Shown: in pieces, positions 24,301-31,487 of the stretch
Layout of the letters: every line of letters begins with the position of its first letter
Position numbering within the stretch: the first letter of the stretch is position 1
From: QNES01 sp023143415
Lineage (GTDB): Bacteria > Pseudomonadota > Gammaproteobacteria > Beggiatoales > Beggiatoaceae
Direction of reading: 5' to 3'
Assembly: GCA_030632725.1 (NCBI GenBank)
Contig: DAOVUF010000013.1
Span: forward strand, 1-32,027
DNA length: 32,027 bases
Notes under the pieces: model-generated
What the model was told of the DNA's origin: nothing
Seen by the model: only the letters and a program-made list of their open reading frames with translations
Databases searched by the model: none
Position numbers and translations under genes: made by a program

Positions 24301-26414
24301 TCTAACCGTATAGGCTTTCCATCGCTAATATGATTGATATAATCCATACGCATTTTATCAACCGGCGCGGTTTCTCCCCAAAGTCCTTCCCAGAATACCT
24401 CTTGCCACGACGGCTTTGAAAGCATGATGCCCGGATAGAGTTCGGAACGTACACCGTATATCATAGCAAGCACAAATCGTTCTCCCCATGTACGGCGTGA
24501 ACCGGCACCGAAAAGCCACCAGTCCAAATCACCAATTTGCCCACCGCTATAATTTTCAGTCCAATAGAAATAAGGACATCGGTAATCTTCCGGTATGTTC
24601 TGGCAACCTATCCAATCAGAAGGTAAAAGTGCTGGGCCCCAATCATAAGTAATCGTACCGGGCGGATTTATCTCTATCGTGTCCGGCACACCATCATTGA
24701 TATGCCAAAGACCACTACTAGCTATGTCATTCGAGAGCACAAGAATTGACCGGTATACAATTTCTTCAACCGGTACATTCTTTAAATCACCAGAACTAAA
24801 ATGTGGAATAAGTACATTCCAATTGTCACCGGTACTGCCCGGTGTATTTTCAATGGCCCATTTAAAATCAGCCGGTATTGTTTCTGCTTCCCATATTCGC
24901 TTCATTGCCCCTTGCTCTAAATTCGTAAGGCTACTCTTTATTACCTCCTCGTCTTGTTCATTCTGATAATTGAACGGTGCAGGTTTCGCATCCAGTGTTA
25001 AAGCTAATTCACCGTTGTATTCTTCTATTTCATCGGCACGAGGCAAAACCCGTGCGCTTTCATAATCCGGATTATATATACCTAATGCACCGGCCCAAAC
25101 ACCGTTGCCCCATATTTCCATTTTATCAAGAAATGGTTTTAAATCCACATCAACAGATTCAATACAATATTCTGCTTCATAAATATTTGAGTCCGATAAT
25201 TCCCGAGTGCCACGCTTGTAACAAGTACCGCCAACGCAAACTTCTACATCACCACCATGCTCCCAACCATCCGGAAAAAGAAAGCTAGATATCTCCTGTC
25301 CGTTTATGCTAAACTTTCCGCCACCATCCCAATCAGGAGGATTGCCACCGTGTAACCACACAATACCGGGCGGATGATTAAAGTTGAGATAAAGCTTTCG
25401 ACCAAAGCTACTACGCCCCTCCTGCTTTAAAGCAATAGTATAATCGTAAAGAAAATTATACTGTTGCCGACCTCCTTCATCATCGTAACGGTAAGGGTAA
25501 TAATAATATTGTGTTACACCGGCTTCAAATTTTAAACGGATTGTAAAGCAACCACTATCAAGCCAATTCAAATTTGTGGCTGTGATGCCAGGGATACCTT
25601 CCCGTACTTCACAATCAAATGTTTGTAATTCGTAATCAATCACACAATCATCTGTAATGGAATAACCCTTTGGGATTACGATAGGATTGCCTGATATATT
25701 CGTAGGCCAACCTATTCGTGTTTTTCGACGTGTTGTTATTTTTTCGCGAAATATCAATTGATTCGGACGACCGTTTGGATCAGGAATAAAAAAGTAACCC
25801 AGACCAGAAACATGAACATAGCCTTGATTCGCCAAATTCATTAATATATTTAGTAAGTTATGCAATGCGTTTATATTTTCTAATTCAACAAAAAACTCAT
25901 CAACAAACTTGACCCGCATCGTATTAATTTGATACCATGGAATAACACCGTATCTTATTTCAAAACCTTTAATGCCACTGAACGGACAGGATACCCGGTA
26001 TCCATTATTCACACAATCTGTCATTATCGGTTTTGGATAAAAACCAATAGCATCCGTATTCGCCATCGCAGTTATCATATGTGACATATCGCCATCATAT
26101 TTTTCAGTGGTCGGCATATCGAAAATGATAGCCTCATAGTTTACAAGGGTATTTGTTATTGTGGCTACAAAATGAGCAATGAATTCAGAATTTTCATAGT
26201 AATCGGAAAGTTGAAATATTTGCAGGTTTTGTTCACGAAGTGTTTTACCCCTAGTAATAGGGATGTAAGAAGGAATGGGGGAATATATTGATTCAAGATT
26301 TCTTAATGATACGGGCACACCGCGTTCATCAAGCGTTATTGTTGCGTTCACATCCTGCAACAAAATAAGAACGATAAGTGTTTTGTAACAGAACAGAAAT
26401 GGTTTCGCTTTCAT
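21333..26414 (-). CDS. Giant exported protein with C-terminal SLOG and DUF4326 domains
   Basis: MKAKPFLFCYKTLIVLILLQ begins a signal peptide cleaved near residue 25, with an AAAGGAAAA ribosome site, so the 1693-residue product enters the Sec pathway. The first 700 residues are beta-rich, aromatic and Cys-containing and look extracellular. About 700-820 has hydrophobic stretches, one a possible membrane helix (AAGLMVAPTFILSF). About 820-1270 is helical. A SLOG domain starts near 1279 (MRVGVVGGRNVP, then TIVSGGCSGADAIGEAVADH, IFPAKW and VRNTTIAEKSEVVVVI). A DUF4326 domain follows at about 1441-1515 (VVNIMRGSD, TFGNPYKIG, CCCAPKPCHGD). The last 170 residues are charged. SLOG and DUF4326 domains are normally cytosolic and linked to nucleotide ligands, so their export suggests an effector, a toxin-like tip or entry of this part into another cell. 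That is inference. Confidence 0.8.
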   Translation of the reverse strand: MKAKPFLFCYKTLIVLILLQDVNATITLDERGVPVSLRNLESIYSPIPSYIPITRGKTLREQNLQIFQLSDYYENSEFIAHFVATITNTLVNYEAIIFDMPTTEKYDGDMSHMITAMANTDAIGFYPKPIMTDCVNNGYRVSCPFSGIKGFEIRYGVIPWYQINTMRVKFVDEFFVELENINALHNLLNILMNLANQGYVHVSGLGYFFIPDPNGRPNQLIFREKITTRRKTRIGWPTNISGNPIVIPKGYSITDDCVIDYELQTFDCEVREGIPGITATNLNWLDSGCFTIRLKFEAGVTQYYYYPYRYDDEGGRQQYNFLYDYTIALKQEGRSSFGRKLYLNFNHPPGIVWLHGGNPPDWDGGGKFSINGQEISSFLFPDGWEHGGDVEVCVGGTCYKRGTRELSDSNIYEAEYCIESVDVDLKPFLDKMEIWGNGVWAGALGIYNPDYESARVLPRADEIEEYNGELALTLDAKPAPFNYQNEQDEEVIKSSLTNLEQGAMKRIWEAETIPADFKWAIENTPGSTGDNWNVLIPHFSSGDLKNVPVEEIVYRSILVLSNDIASSGLWHINDGVPDTIEINPPGTITYDWGPALLPSDWIGCQNIPEDYRCPYFYWTENYSGGQIGDLDWWLFGAGSRRTWGERFVLAMIYGVRSELYPGIMLSKPSWQEVFWEGLWGETAPVDKMRMDYINHISDGKPIRLEDEIAMAFLPHVGAAANAVGSVTSDIWSVLMIPEQLIVAGMNHLGISSDYEPIYKKYKDRGESPKVAEYHALSESWENAAGLMVAPTFILSFSPGEWVQAARKLKEGATNVAELVADRNVRSVISKKLTMEQRFHNIAALKNTGVIGVFSTMVNTMKQLVEEANGAIRASQKMQIIFVNTVKSFEKKVDLQKAVTIALKGKDEKDKLAMLRRVAEKYKEDFRGVEADYTHIINYFDELMKTRRTAYEKIRETTQYAFENGLPNPYIPSFGYFAKWHEANNRFLELKPEFKHARKIDTLNGANADSIPEILIQESWLDDPPNVKQAKIDMENGGGSQNWMRAKRYFMAHQYKSLVNAELKSNLFRKMKDIDGDVINDYIKYVKTKEPLELPEFSKEIDVVIRGVGPLDHLLNARAYILEHIFRSQLAAKFNIKKTDDFLLNYGNELVRLKTEARKAHEMAIEIRENGKAAEQYLVVQWETYKKRLQHEMTALRAGDTVGTLKQLTDAAVASNAEVARGWTLLRQANEEVSVFGGKDEWLPQPMGRDATIKEMSLLGYEQKTQEIVGDLYPKMGEGMRVGVVGGRNVPVAKGVGEFIGSLRPCTIVSGGCSGADAIGEAVADHYGIPKLIFPAKWKEYKKASKRGDLSEHEFKVAGLVRNTTIAEKSEVVVVIASSLMESKGTYDTFSKALSMNKPVYFWDTSGHMKTGWIDPKHPFWPSSKGALPSVVSKYEKDFAPNDTQVVNIMRGSDFYGTTFGNPYKIGTDGNRAEVIKKYKEKILPKLMKTEAWQHLMVKWVYGGGVKLACCCAPKPCHGDVIAEAMRQSITEGWEPNPGLLNSFGYKHPQPSGVVKTTQPLPAPAKWPDDGKWTSNVNLLHNKELKREQMVQETLEEDLERLVRREEEFVLSDGHKTEGVIKDEAGYVRPYGKLESIGDIIHGDVTETMFYPKPKSSYLIRYDDLFYYGQWMKAKQSMERKAANDARYRLRSGE

Positions 26415-26540
26415 TTTTTATTTTCCTTTAAAGAATAGTCTTTTTTTATTTTTCTTGTTATCATTTTTTTATCTTTTAACGCCCGACGCAATAGACCGAA
26501 AAATTTTTTTAGGCAAAAAAATCATAATGGGAATTTATCA

Positions 26541-27173
26541 ATGAAACTAAAGATTGAAGGTTGGAATATCAATCAAGACAAAAAAGGGATTTATCGTGCA
26601 AATCGTCGGATTCACGGAAAAGTCAAATCCATTTATCTTGGGCGTACATTCAATGATAATCTCAATATACACCAAAAATTACGTCGTGCAGAACAGGAAA
26701 CACGGATATTATCAAAGCCACCAAAACGAAGGGAGACATTCAGTTCTAAAGCAATTCTTATTAAAAATAGGACCCGATTATCAACACCAATGCAGTATCT
26801 TGAAGATATGAATTTATTGACAGGCTCAATTCTTGATTATGGTTGCGGGTACGGTACTGATGCAAACTTTCTCCTTTGTGATAGGTATGATTCTATATTC
26901 TATCCTATCATTGCGAAACGAACATTAAAAAATGGGTTTGATACGATCACTTGCTTTTTTATTTTGAACACGATTAAAAAGCCAGACAGAATTATTAAGA
27001 AGCTGAGAAGTCGTATCAATGCAACAGGTAAGATTTATTATGCTATCAAAAATATTACAGAGTCTGTTGTAATAAATCAAATGACATATTATCCAGTTTG
27101 TTTAGAAAGTGTGATGGATCGTATCAAAACATTTCCAAACATGATCATTTATGTTGATAACACATTGAAATAG
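26541..27173 (+). CDS. Putative SAM-dependent methyltransferase with Arm-like N-terminal domain
   Basis: Residues 95-180 resemble a class I methyltransferase: motif I ILDYGCGYGTDANFL, an acidic/aromatic YDSIFYPI segment and FDTITCFFILNTI where motif IV would be. Spacing between these is shorter than usual, so activity is uncertain. The first 50 residues (GWNINQDKKGIYRANRRIHG, then KSIYLGRTF) resemble the small beta-sheet Arm/AP2-like DNA-binding domain found at the start of many tyrosine integrases. A DNA methyltransferase with its own DNA-binding head is possible. The gene diverges from the giant exported-protein gene. A hairpin (27173-27181/27206-27214) and repeat copy A follow its stop. 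Confidence 0.55.
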   Translation: MKLKIEGWNINQDKKGIYRANRRIHGKVKSIYLGRTFNDNLNIHQKLRRAEQETRILSKPPKRRETFSSKAILIKNRTRLSTPMQYLEDMNLLTGSILDYGCGYGTDANFLLCDRYDSIFYPIIAKRTLKNGFDTITCFFILNTIKKPDRIIKKLRSRINATGKIYYAIKNITESVVINQMTYYPVCLESVMDRIKTFPNMIIYVDNTLK

Positions 27174-27214
27174 GAATCCAATGTTTTAGCTTTGTATTGG
27201 AGTATTTGGATTCC
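27173..27214 (+). other. Hairpin at the end of the methyltransferase gene
   Basis: GGAATCCAA (27173-27181) and TTGGATTCC (27206-27214) pair perfectly across a 24-base loop. It begins at the stop codon. There is no T-run, so it is more like a processing or recombination structure than a terminator. A similar hairpin lies at 30920-30970. Confidence 0.45.
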
Positions 27215-27215
27215 T

Positions 27216-27348
27216 TCGCTGCGAGTCAGGGAAAGCCGATAGGCGGGTGGGCGAGTAGTCTCTAGTAGCCAGAGCACCTTTTTTTGAAAAGTGCAAGACG
27301 GCGTAGAGCCATTGAGGTAGCTGGGCCTCGTTCCTTTTGGGAACGAGG
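27216..27348 (+). repeat. Structured repeat, copy A, with remnant of a coding tail
   Basis: The first 27 bases decode to SLRVRESR-stop, matching the end (LRRARKSR-stop) of the gene at 29643-29960. Then comes the repeat core GGCGGGTGGGCGAGTAGTCT, a GCAC/GTGC hairpin, the GGCGTAGAGCCATTG box, GTAGCTGGG and the hairpin CCTCGTTCC (27326-27334) / GGAACGAGG (27340-27348). The later third present in copies C and D is missing. Confidence 0.75.
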
Positions 27349-27365
27349 CATAACTCAAAATTAAA

Positions 27366-28277
27366 TCAATAAAACGGATTTATGTTGCCCTGAACTTTGG
27401 CCTTAGCATTGTGAATCTTAATCTCCTCATCAGTCGCTGGATCATCTTGATGCCAGCGCATGAACATTTTCACTTCATCCGTCGTAAGTAGCGCATCATA
27501 AGTTTTTCTCATATAAAGGTAAGCCCGCGCAATATCCCCTCGCTTATCAAGTGGTGGCTCAAATTTCTTGCCCTTTATCTCCACATCACATTCCCCGAAA
27601 TCCCTTTTTTCACCCGCGATAGACGCAACTGGTGGATAATTACTTCGCAGTCGATTGATCGTCGGGACGGCTGGTACAAGATTATGTAGGTCACCCTCTG
27701 CCATCCGAAAGAAATTATCAACACGCCCACAATTCTTACGTCCACCATTTTTCCAACAATCCAACGTATGTCCTATTAAACTGATGGGCATAATATGCTC
27801 GGCATCCACGCCCGTCGCTTTAACGTATTTTGTTACAACAATTCCACATAAATCCTTTTTGTAACGCTTTGGTCTTAAGGAAAAATCGCAGCCACAATAA
27901 AATGTCTTCATAAAGTTCTGCCCCAACTTTTCATAAATCGGATATAACGCTCTTTTGCCTTTCCGAAAATCAAAAACTCGATTACCGACCACGCTGCCAT
28001 CATGGTTATTTGTCTTTTGATCAAAATCATGCATTCGACTTATCACAGATTGATTTGGCACGGACGTAGATTTAGTAGCGTCTCCAAGAATACCCCAAAC
28101 ACTAAAATAAAGACCAACAATAAAAATGATAGGTAACCAAAACACTGGGTAACGATACATCCTAACAATACGATTAGCCTCTGCATAACGACGTTGAGAA
28201 CGTAGTTTATACCACGTCTTAACGAGCCGCTTTATCTCTTTTGGATGATAACGGCTTGGTCTTTTTTCTAAACTCAT
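27366..28277 (-). CDS. Membrane-anchored endonuclease I (EndA/NucM/Vvn family)
   Basis: All landmarks of the endonuclease I family are present: YCGCDF at 127-132, EHIMP at 160-164 with the catalytic His, GGRKNC at 178-183, DLHNLVPA at 196-203, RSNY at 211-214, FGECDVE at 227-233 and RGDIARAYLYM at 246-256. These enzymes cut DNA and RNA nonspecifically in the periplasm with a Mg ion bound beside the catalytic His. Typical members have a cleavable signal peptide. This one has 43 basic cytosolic-type residues and then a single membrane helix (about 44-64), so the catalytic part is likely tethered on the periplasmic side. It may limit incoming DNA or act in transfer. The gene ends beside repeat copy A. 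Confidence 0.85.
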   Translation of the reverse strand: MSLEKRPSRYHPKEIKRLVKTWYKLRSQRRYAEANRIVRMYRYPVFWLPIIFIVGLYFSVWGILGDATKSTSVPNQSVISRMHDFDQKTNNHDGSVVGNRVFDFRKGKRALYPIYEKLGQNFMKTFYCGCDFSLRPKRYKKDLCGIVVTKYVKATGVDAEHIMPISLIGHTLDCWKNGGRKNCGRVDNFFRMAEGDLHNLVPAVPTINRLRSNYPPVASIAGEKRDFGECDVEIKGKKFEPPLDKRGDIARAYLYMRKTYDALLTTDEVKMFMRWHQDDPATDEEIKIHNAKAKVQGNINPFY

Positions 28278-28497
28278 TTTCTATACCCTAAGACATTTTA
28301 AAATTAAAAAAACAGGCTTACCCCTAATTGCGTTATTAAAAATCATATACAACATAAGGAGTTAGTTATAAACTGACCCCTCAAAATTTGGTATTTTTTT
28401 GAAACTCAAAGTAGGGGTCTAATTCCTTTTAATGATAAACAACGTAACGTTCTACATATTTTGGTAAGAGGGGTAAAGGTCCACTGGAGAGATACAT

Positions 28498-28530
28498 TAT
28501 CATTTTTTTATTATATATAAATATAAAGTT
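28498..28530. other. Very AT-rich segment beside the iterons
   Basis: A run of A/T with TATATATAAATATAAAG lies 40 bases before the first iteron cluster. It is a plausible duplex-unwinding element if the iterons are a replication origin. Confidence 0.35.
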
Positions 28531-28570
28531 GGTGAGAAAAAAGCTGATCCCTATTTTTTTCAACTCAGAC

Positions 28571-28964
28571 ATGTCCTACCCCAAAATGTCCCACCCCATG
28601 TCCCACCCCTTCAGCCTTATAAGTAATAACTGTAGCTGGGGGTGGGACATATGGGACACTAAAGCGCGATGATTTTGGCTTACCCCTATTTTCATTTTAA
28701 CTATACGCTGATGGATAAAGGTTATCCATGATTTTTGACCCCTAAGACAAAATGTCCCACCCCGCATGGATAGTACGTTTAACCCCTGTTTAGTTTTGAA
28801 AGCCGCATGGATAGTGGGTGCACGAGCAACTTACTACCCTTATTAAAGCGATTACTATGAAAATATCTGCCTACGATATGTCCTACCCAAAATGTCCCAC
28901 CCCATGTCCCACCCCTTAATCACCATATTTAAAGGCTGTAGCTAGGGGTGGGACATATGGGGCA
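28571..28964. repeat. Iteron-like repeats, candidate replication origin
   Basis: The 12-mer ATGTCCYACCCC occurs at 28571-28582, 28586-28597, 28598-28609, 28752-28763, 28878-28888 (one base short), 28892-28903 and 28904-28915, and inverted at 28639-28650 and 28945-28956. Two clusters of about 90 bases have the same plan: three direct copies and an inverted copy some 30 bases later followed by ATGGG(G/A)CA. A GCATGGATAGT sequence is also repeated near 28765 and 28805. The region 28278-29040 has no coding frame I can support. Iterons beside an AT-rich stretch typify plasmid origins; an operator array is the alternative. Confidence 0.6.
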
Positions 28965-29040
28965 ACCTAATTTATCAACCCCCCCTAGGACATTTAGCCA
29001 TGCCACGTATTTAAAGGCTGTTCGGGATGTCCAACCCCTC

Positions 29041-29301
29041 TTAAGACATAAGATTTTTATTAATGGCATCCAATCCTAATTCGATGGCTTCAATAAAAAC
29101 TTCAGAAGAGTATTTAAAACGCCCTGGATTATCGGCTGCCATTTTTTCGACACGTTCTTTAAGTTGAATAGGAATCCTAATCGTTTGATTTACTTTTTCC
29201 TGTTTTGTGGATTGTGGCAAATTCAGGCCAATTTCAGAAATCAGTTCAGGGTGTTCGCGCAATAAATCTTTTAATAGCGCATTTGCATTCTCTTTATTCA
29301 T
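29041..29301 (-). CDS. Ribbon-helix-helix-type regulator, 86 residues
   Basis: The C-terminal half reads as a ribbon-helix-helix: TIRIPIQLKERVEKMAADNP then RFKYSSEVFIEAIELGLDAI, a strand with alternating hydrophobic residues and two helices. The N-terminal 40 residues are a helical extension. The frame extends upstream with a TTG start at 29358, but the ATG at 29301 with AGAGA before it fits better, because the upstream part runs through TTGCA repeats that look like an operator. It lies beside the iterons and may act on replication or on itself. Confidence 0.65.
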   Translation of the reverse strand: MNKENANALLKDLLREHPELISEIGLNLPQSTKQEKVNQTIRIPIQLKERVEKMAADNPGRFKYSSEVFIEAIELGLDAINKNLMS

Positions 29302-29322
29302 ATTTTTGCATTCTCTTTTGGT

Positions 29323-29380
29323 GATTGCGTTAATTGCATTGCAATTATTGCACTGCAATTATGTATTATAAATTGCATTA
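29323..29380 (-). promoter_or_regulatory. Cluster of ATTGCA repeats upstream of the ribbon-helix-helix gene
   Basis: ATTGC(A/G) or its reverse complement TGCAAT appears about six times in under 60 bases, in both orientations, just before the gene start at 29301. This is the usual arrangement of cooperative ribbon-helix-helix operators. The next 260 bases up to 29642 are AT-rich and hold only the presumed promoter of the following gene. Confidence 0.5.
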
Positions 29381-29642
29381 TAACATATAATCTAATCCTC
29401 AATATAGGGTGAATCTGTCAAGAAAAATCTTTCGCTAACTTTTATTTAAAAGTTGGTGAACGATAAAATGTTGCTGGGCTATTAAATATAATACGTTCCA
29501 GCAAAAGTAAGAATAAAGTGAAAAAATAATTTTATTTTTTTGTCAAGTTTTATATTTATATGATGTAAGCTTAACGAAAGTTTGATGAGAATAAAACAGT
29601 ATAAATTTTTTTTTTAAAAAAATTTAATCTTAAAGGAAAATT

Positions 29643-29960
29643 ATGTATCTCATATCAGAAGAAGTTGCTGTTGAATTAACACAGCAGGCATATAAGTGGT
29701 GTTTAAACAATGACGCCGCCACTGGTAGTGCTATGATAATTGCACGAGCAATTGTTAGCAGCTATAACGGAAGTACGTCTGTTGTTATCAGTGATGCAGG
29801 TTGTTTAGATACAAAACGCTATGATTTGTTTCTGGGTGTGATCGCTTTACGTCGTTGGAAAGAGCCTCACCTTGTTATTTCAAACGGCAGTAAGGTAACA
29901 GAGAAAATCATGGTTAAGTTTGGTTTAACTGGATTGCGGCGAGCCAGAAAGAGCCGATAG
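29643..29960 (+). CDS. Hypothetical cassette-like protein, 105 residues
   Basis: I do not recognise it. It is alpha/beta and soluble, with a central STSVVISDAGCLDTKRYDLF segment and a basic end (GLRRARKSR). AAAGGAAAA lies seven bases before the ATG. Its last codons and stop are part of repeat copy B, and a remnant of the same ending lies in front of copy A, so gene and repeat have travelled together at least once. It precedes the tyrosine recombinase gene. Confidence 0.6.
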   Translation: MYLISEEVAVELTQQAYKWCLNNDAATGSAMIIARAIVSSYNGSTSVVISDAGCLDTKRYDLFLGVIALRRWKEPHLVISNGSKVTEKIMVKFGLTGLRRARKSR

Positions 29961-29984
29961 GCGGGGGCGAGTAGTCTCTGGTAG
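29951..29984 (+). repeat. Structured repeat, copy B (5' part only)
   Basis: GAGCCGATAGGCGGGGGCGA and the following GTAGTCTCTGGTAG match copies A and C. The similarity stops after GGTAG. The first bases are the end and stop codon of the gene at 29643. It lies about 120 bases before the intact recombinase gene. Confidence 0.7.
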
Positions 29985-30102
29985 GTGGTCGCAAGGGCAA
30001 TCCTTTATGGTTTGCCTCTGTGTGTAGCATAATTCTGATTTCGACATTGGCTGATAAGCAGTATGTGGAGGAGTCTGATAAAGTTTCTAAAGAAAATATT
30101 AA

Positions 30103-30702
30103 ATGAGAATCGTCAGTAATAATCGTCCTAAAAAAGGCGACCTGATAAAAGTATTGCCTATCAGAGAAATGAGAGCTATAAAAAACATCAGAGCACGATT
30201 AGCTGATAATCCACGAAACCTTTGCCTTTTCGTTGTCGGAATTAATACTGCCCTCCGTGCATCTGAATTGCGGTTAATTCGAGTTTCTTATGTTCGGTAT
30301 TTAAATGAGGGCGATAGTTTTGAATTAAAGCAACCCAAGACGGGCCGGTATCGACGTGTTACGGTGAATCAATCTTGTATTGAAGCGATCCGAAGATTGT
30401 TGTCATCAAAATCTTTTGATAATGATGATTATCTTTTTGAAGGCAAAAGGGGCGTGTTGACCGTCCCTACAATATGTAGACTAGTTAAAGAATGGTGTGA
30501 GGGTGAAAAGCTCCTGCGTGGCAATGGCAATTATGGATCGCACACGCTTCGTAAAACGTGGGGTTATTGGCAAAGGCAAAGTGGCACGTCATGGCCACTG
30601 ATTAGTCAAGCTTATGGTCATGCAACACAGAAACAAACTTTAGAATATCTCTGTATTCAAGATGAAGAAATTGAAAATATTTATATGAAGGTGTCTTTAT
30701 GA
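30103..30702 (+). CDS. Short tyrosine recombinase/integrase (catalytic domain only)
   Basis: At 199 residues it is close to a bare catalytic domain, the size of FimB/FimE-type recombinases rather than 300-400-residue integrases. Every active-site element is visible: Arg52 in ALRASELR, a beta-hairpin Lys at about 79 (KQPKTGR), His147-x-x-Arg150 (SHTLRKT), His173 (YGHATQ) and the nucleophile Tyr182 (LEYL). It should cut and rejoin DNA at short inverted sites through a covalent phosphotyrosine. Repeat copy B is 120 bases upstream, and a related broken copy follows copy C. It overlaps the next small gene by ATGA. It lacks the extra patch typical of integron IntI. Confidence 0.85.
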   Translation: MRIVSNNRPKKGDLIKVLPIREMRAIKNIRARLADNPRNLCLFVVGINTALRASELRLIRVSYVRYLNEGDSFELKQPKTGRYRRVTVNQSCIEAIRRLLSSKSFDNDDYLFEGKRGVLTVPTICRLVKEWCEGEKLLRGNGNYGSHTLRKTWGYWQRQSGTSWPLISQAYGHATQKQTLEYLCIQDEEIENIYMKVSL

Positions 30703-30899
30703 AAATTGAATGGAAAAGCAGAAGTGATGCGCCAATAGTTCGCCCAATATTAGCGCAGCTTGTAGATGAGAAAGGTTATGTGACGTATCGGGTGATACGT
30801 CGGAATGAAATGCCGTTCCCTGCTTGGTATATTGATGGAACTGATGTACCAGTGATAGGAAATTGGACCTGGTGTGAGTTGAGTGAACTGTCGTCCTAA
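30699..30899 (+). CDS. Small protein translationally coupled to the recombinase
   Basis: Its ATG overlaps the recombinase stop (ATGA), so it is made with the recombinase. The 66 residues are rich in Trp, Pro and acidic residues (AWYIDGTDVPVIGNWTWCEL), a pattern a little like DUF551 phage proteins, but I do not claim that. It may be a directionality factor or a passenger. Confidence 0.55.
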   Translation: MKIEWKSRSDAPIVRPILAQLVDEKGYVTYRVIRRNEMPFPAWYIDGTDVPVIGNWTWCELSELSS

Positions 30900-30919
30900 C
30901 CTAATTTAAAATTTCTAAG

Positions 30920-30970
30920 GCTAAAGCGTTAGACTTCAAAATGTTTTTTTTTGGAGTCCAAGGCTTTAGC
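30920..30970 (+). other. Long imperfect hairpin after the recombinase pair
   Basis: GCTAAAGC (30920-30927) and GCTTTAGC (30963-30970) pair perfectly, and the inner 11 bases on each side pair at eight positions, closing on a T-rich loop. It resembles the hairpin at 27173-27214 in position, since both come before a repeat copy, and both contain TTTAGCTTT. It could be a terminator or a folded recombination site. Confidence 0.45.
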
Positions 30971-31070
30971 TTTGGCTTTGGCGTTTTTGGTTAGAACACA
31001 TTTTTACACTTTACGCCCTTATACCCCCAATTTCCTCTTTTTAAATTAAATTCTCCAACGCAATATGAAC

Positions 31071-31225
31071 GGCGGGGGGCGAATAGCCTCTGGTAGCCAT
31101 GGCACTTTTTTTCTAAAGTAAAGTCGGCGTAGAGTCATTGGGGTAGCTGGGCCTCGTTCCTTTTGGAACGAGGACAGCGGACGCAGGCAGCCAGAGCATT
31201 ACATCCTGGTGCGGTGGGCAAGATG
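31071..31225 (+). repeat. Structured repeat, copy C
   Basis: It runs from GGCGGGGGGCGAATAGCCTC through a T-rich hairpin, GGCGTAGAGTCATTG, GGGGTAGCTGGG and the hairpin CCTCGTTCC (31152-31160) / GGAACGAGG (31165-31173), to CCAGAGCATT and CATCCTGGTGCGGTGGGCAA. The second half matches copy D closely. A small gene begins 15 bases later. Confidence 0.75.
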
Positions 31226-31239
31226 AATAGTGAAGTATT

Positions 31240-31461
31240 ATGAAAACAGATAAACAATCATATCAAGAAAAGCTAGAGCACATGTTAATCAGACTTGCCA
31301 GAGTGTATATGGCAAACAAAAAGCATTTTTGTAAAACGCCTGAAACTGGCATGGAATGGTTTCATGTACAAGACGTGATGTTTAATCTTTTAGTGGCAAG
31401 GATAGCTGAAAAACAACAGATAACAGCAACTGGTTTTAATAATATCTTCTTTGAAGAATAA
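31240..31461 (+). CDS. Small hypothetical protein, 73 residues
   Basis: This helical, Met- and Gln-rich small protein (YQEKLEHMLIRLARVYMANK) starts right after repeat copy C and ends before the broken recombinase. It is not recognised. Its position between a repeat and a recombinase mirrors a cassette. Confidence 0.5.
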   Translation: MKTDKQSYQEKLEHMLIRLARVYMANKKHFCKTPETGMEWFHVQDVMFNLLVARIAEKQQITATGFNNIFFEE

Positions 31462-31469
31462 AGAAATTC

Positions 31470-31487
31470 ATTGCCATTAATGGCAAT
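31470..31487. repeat. 18-bp perfect palindrome before the broken recombinase
   Basis: ATTGCCATTAATGGCAAT reads the same on both strands. It begins nine bases after a small gene's stop and overlaps the presumed former start of the recombinase. It may be a terminator remnant or an operator. Confidence 0.5.

Noticed and set aside
28571..28964. CRISPR array
   Set aside because: The repeats are only 12 bases, irregularly spaced, partly adjacent and in both orientations, with no cas gene.
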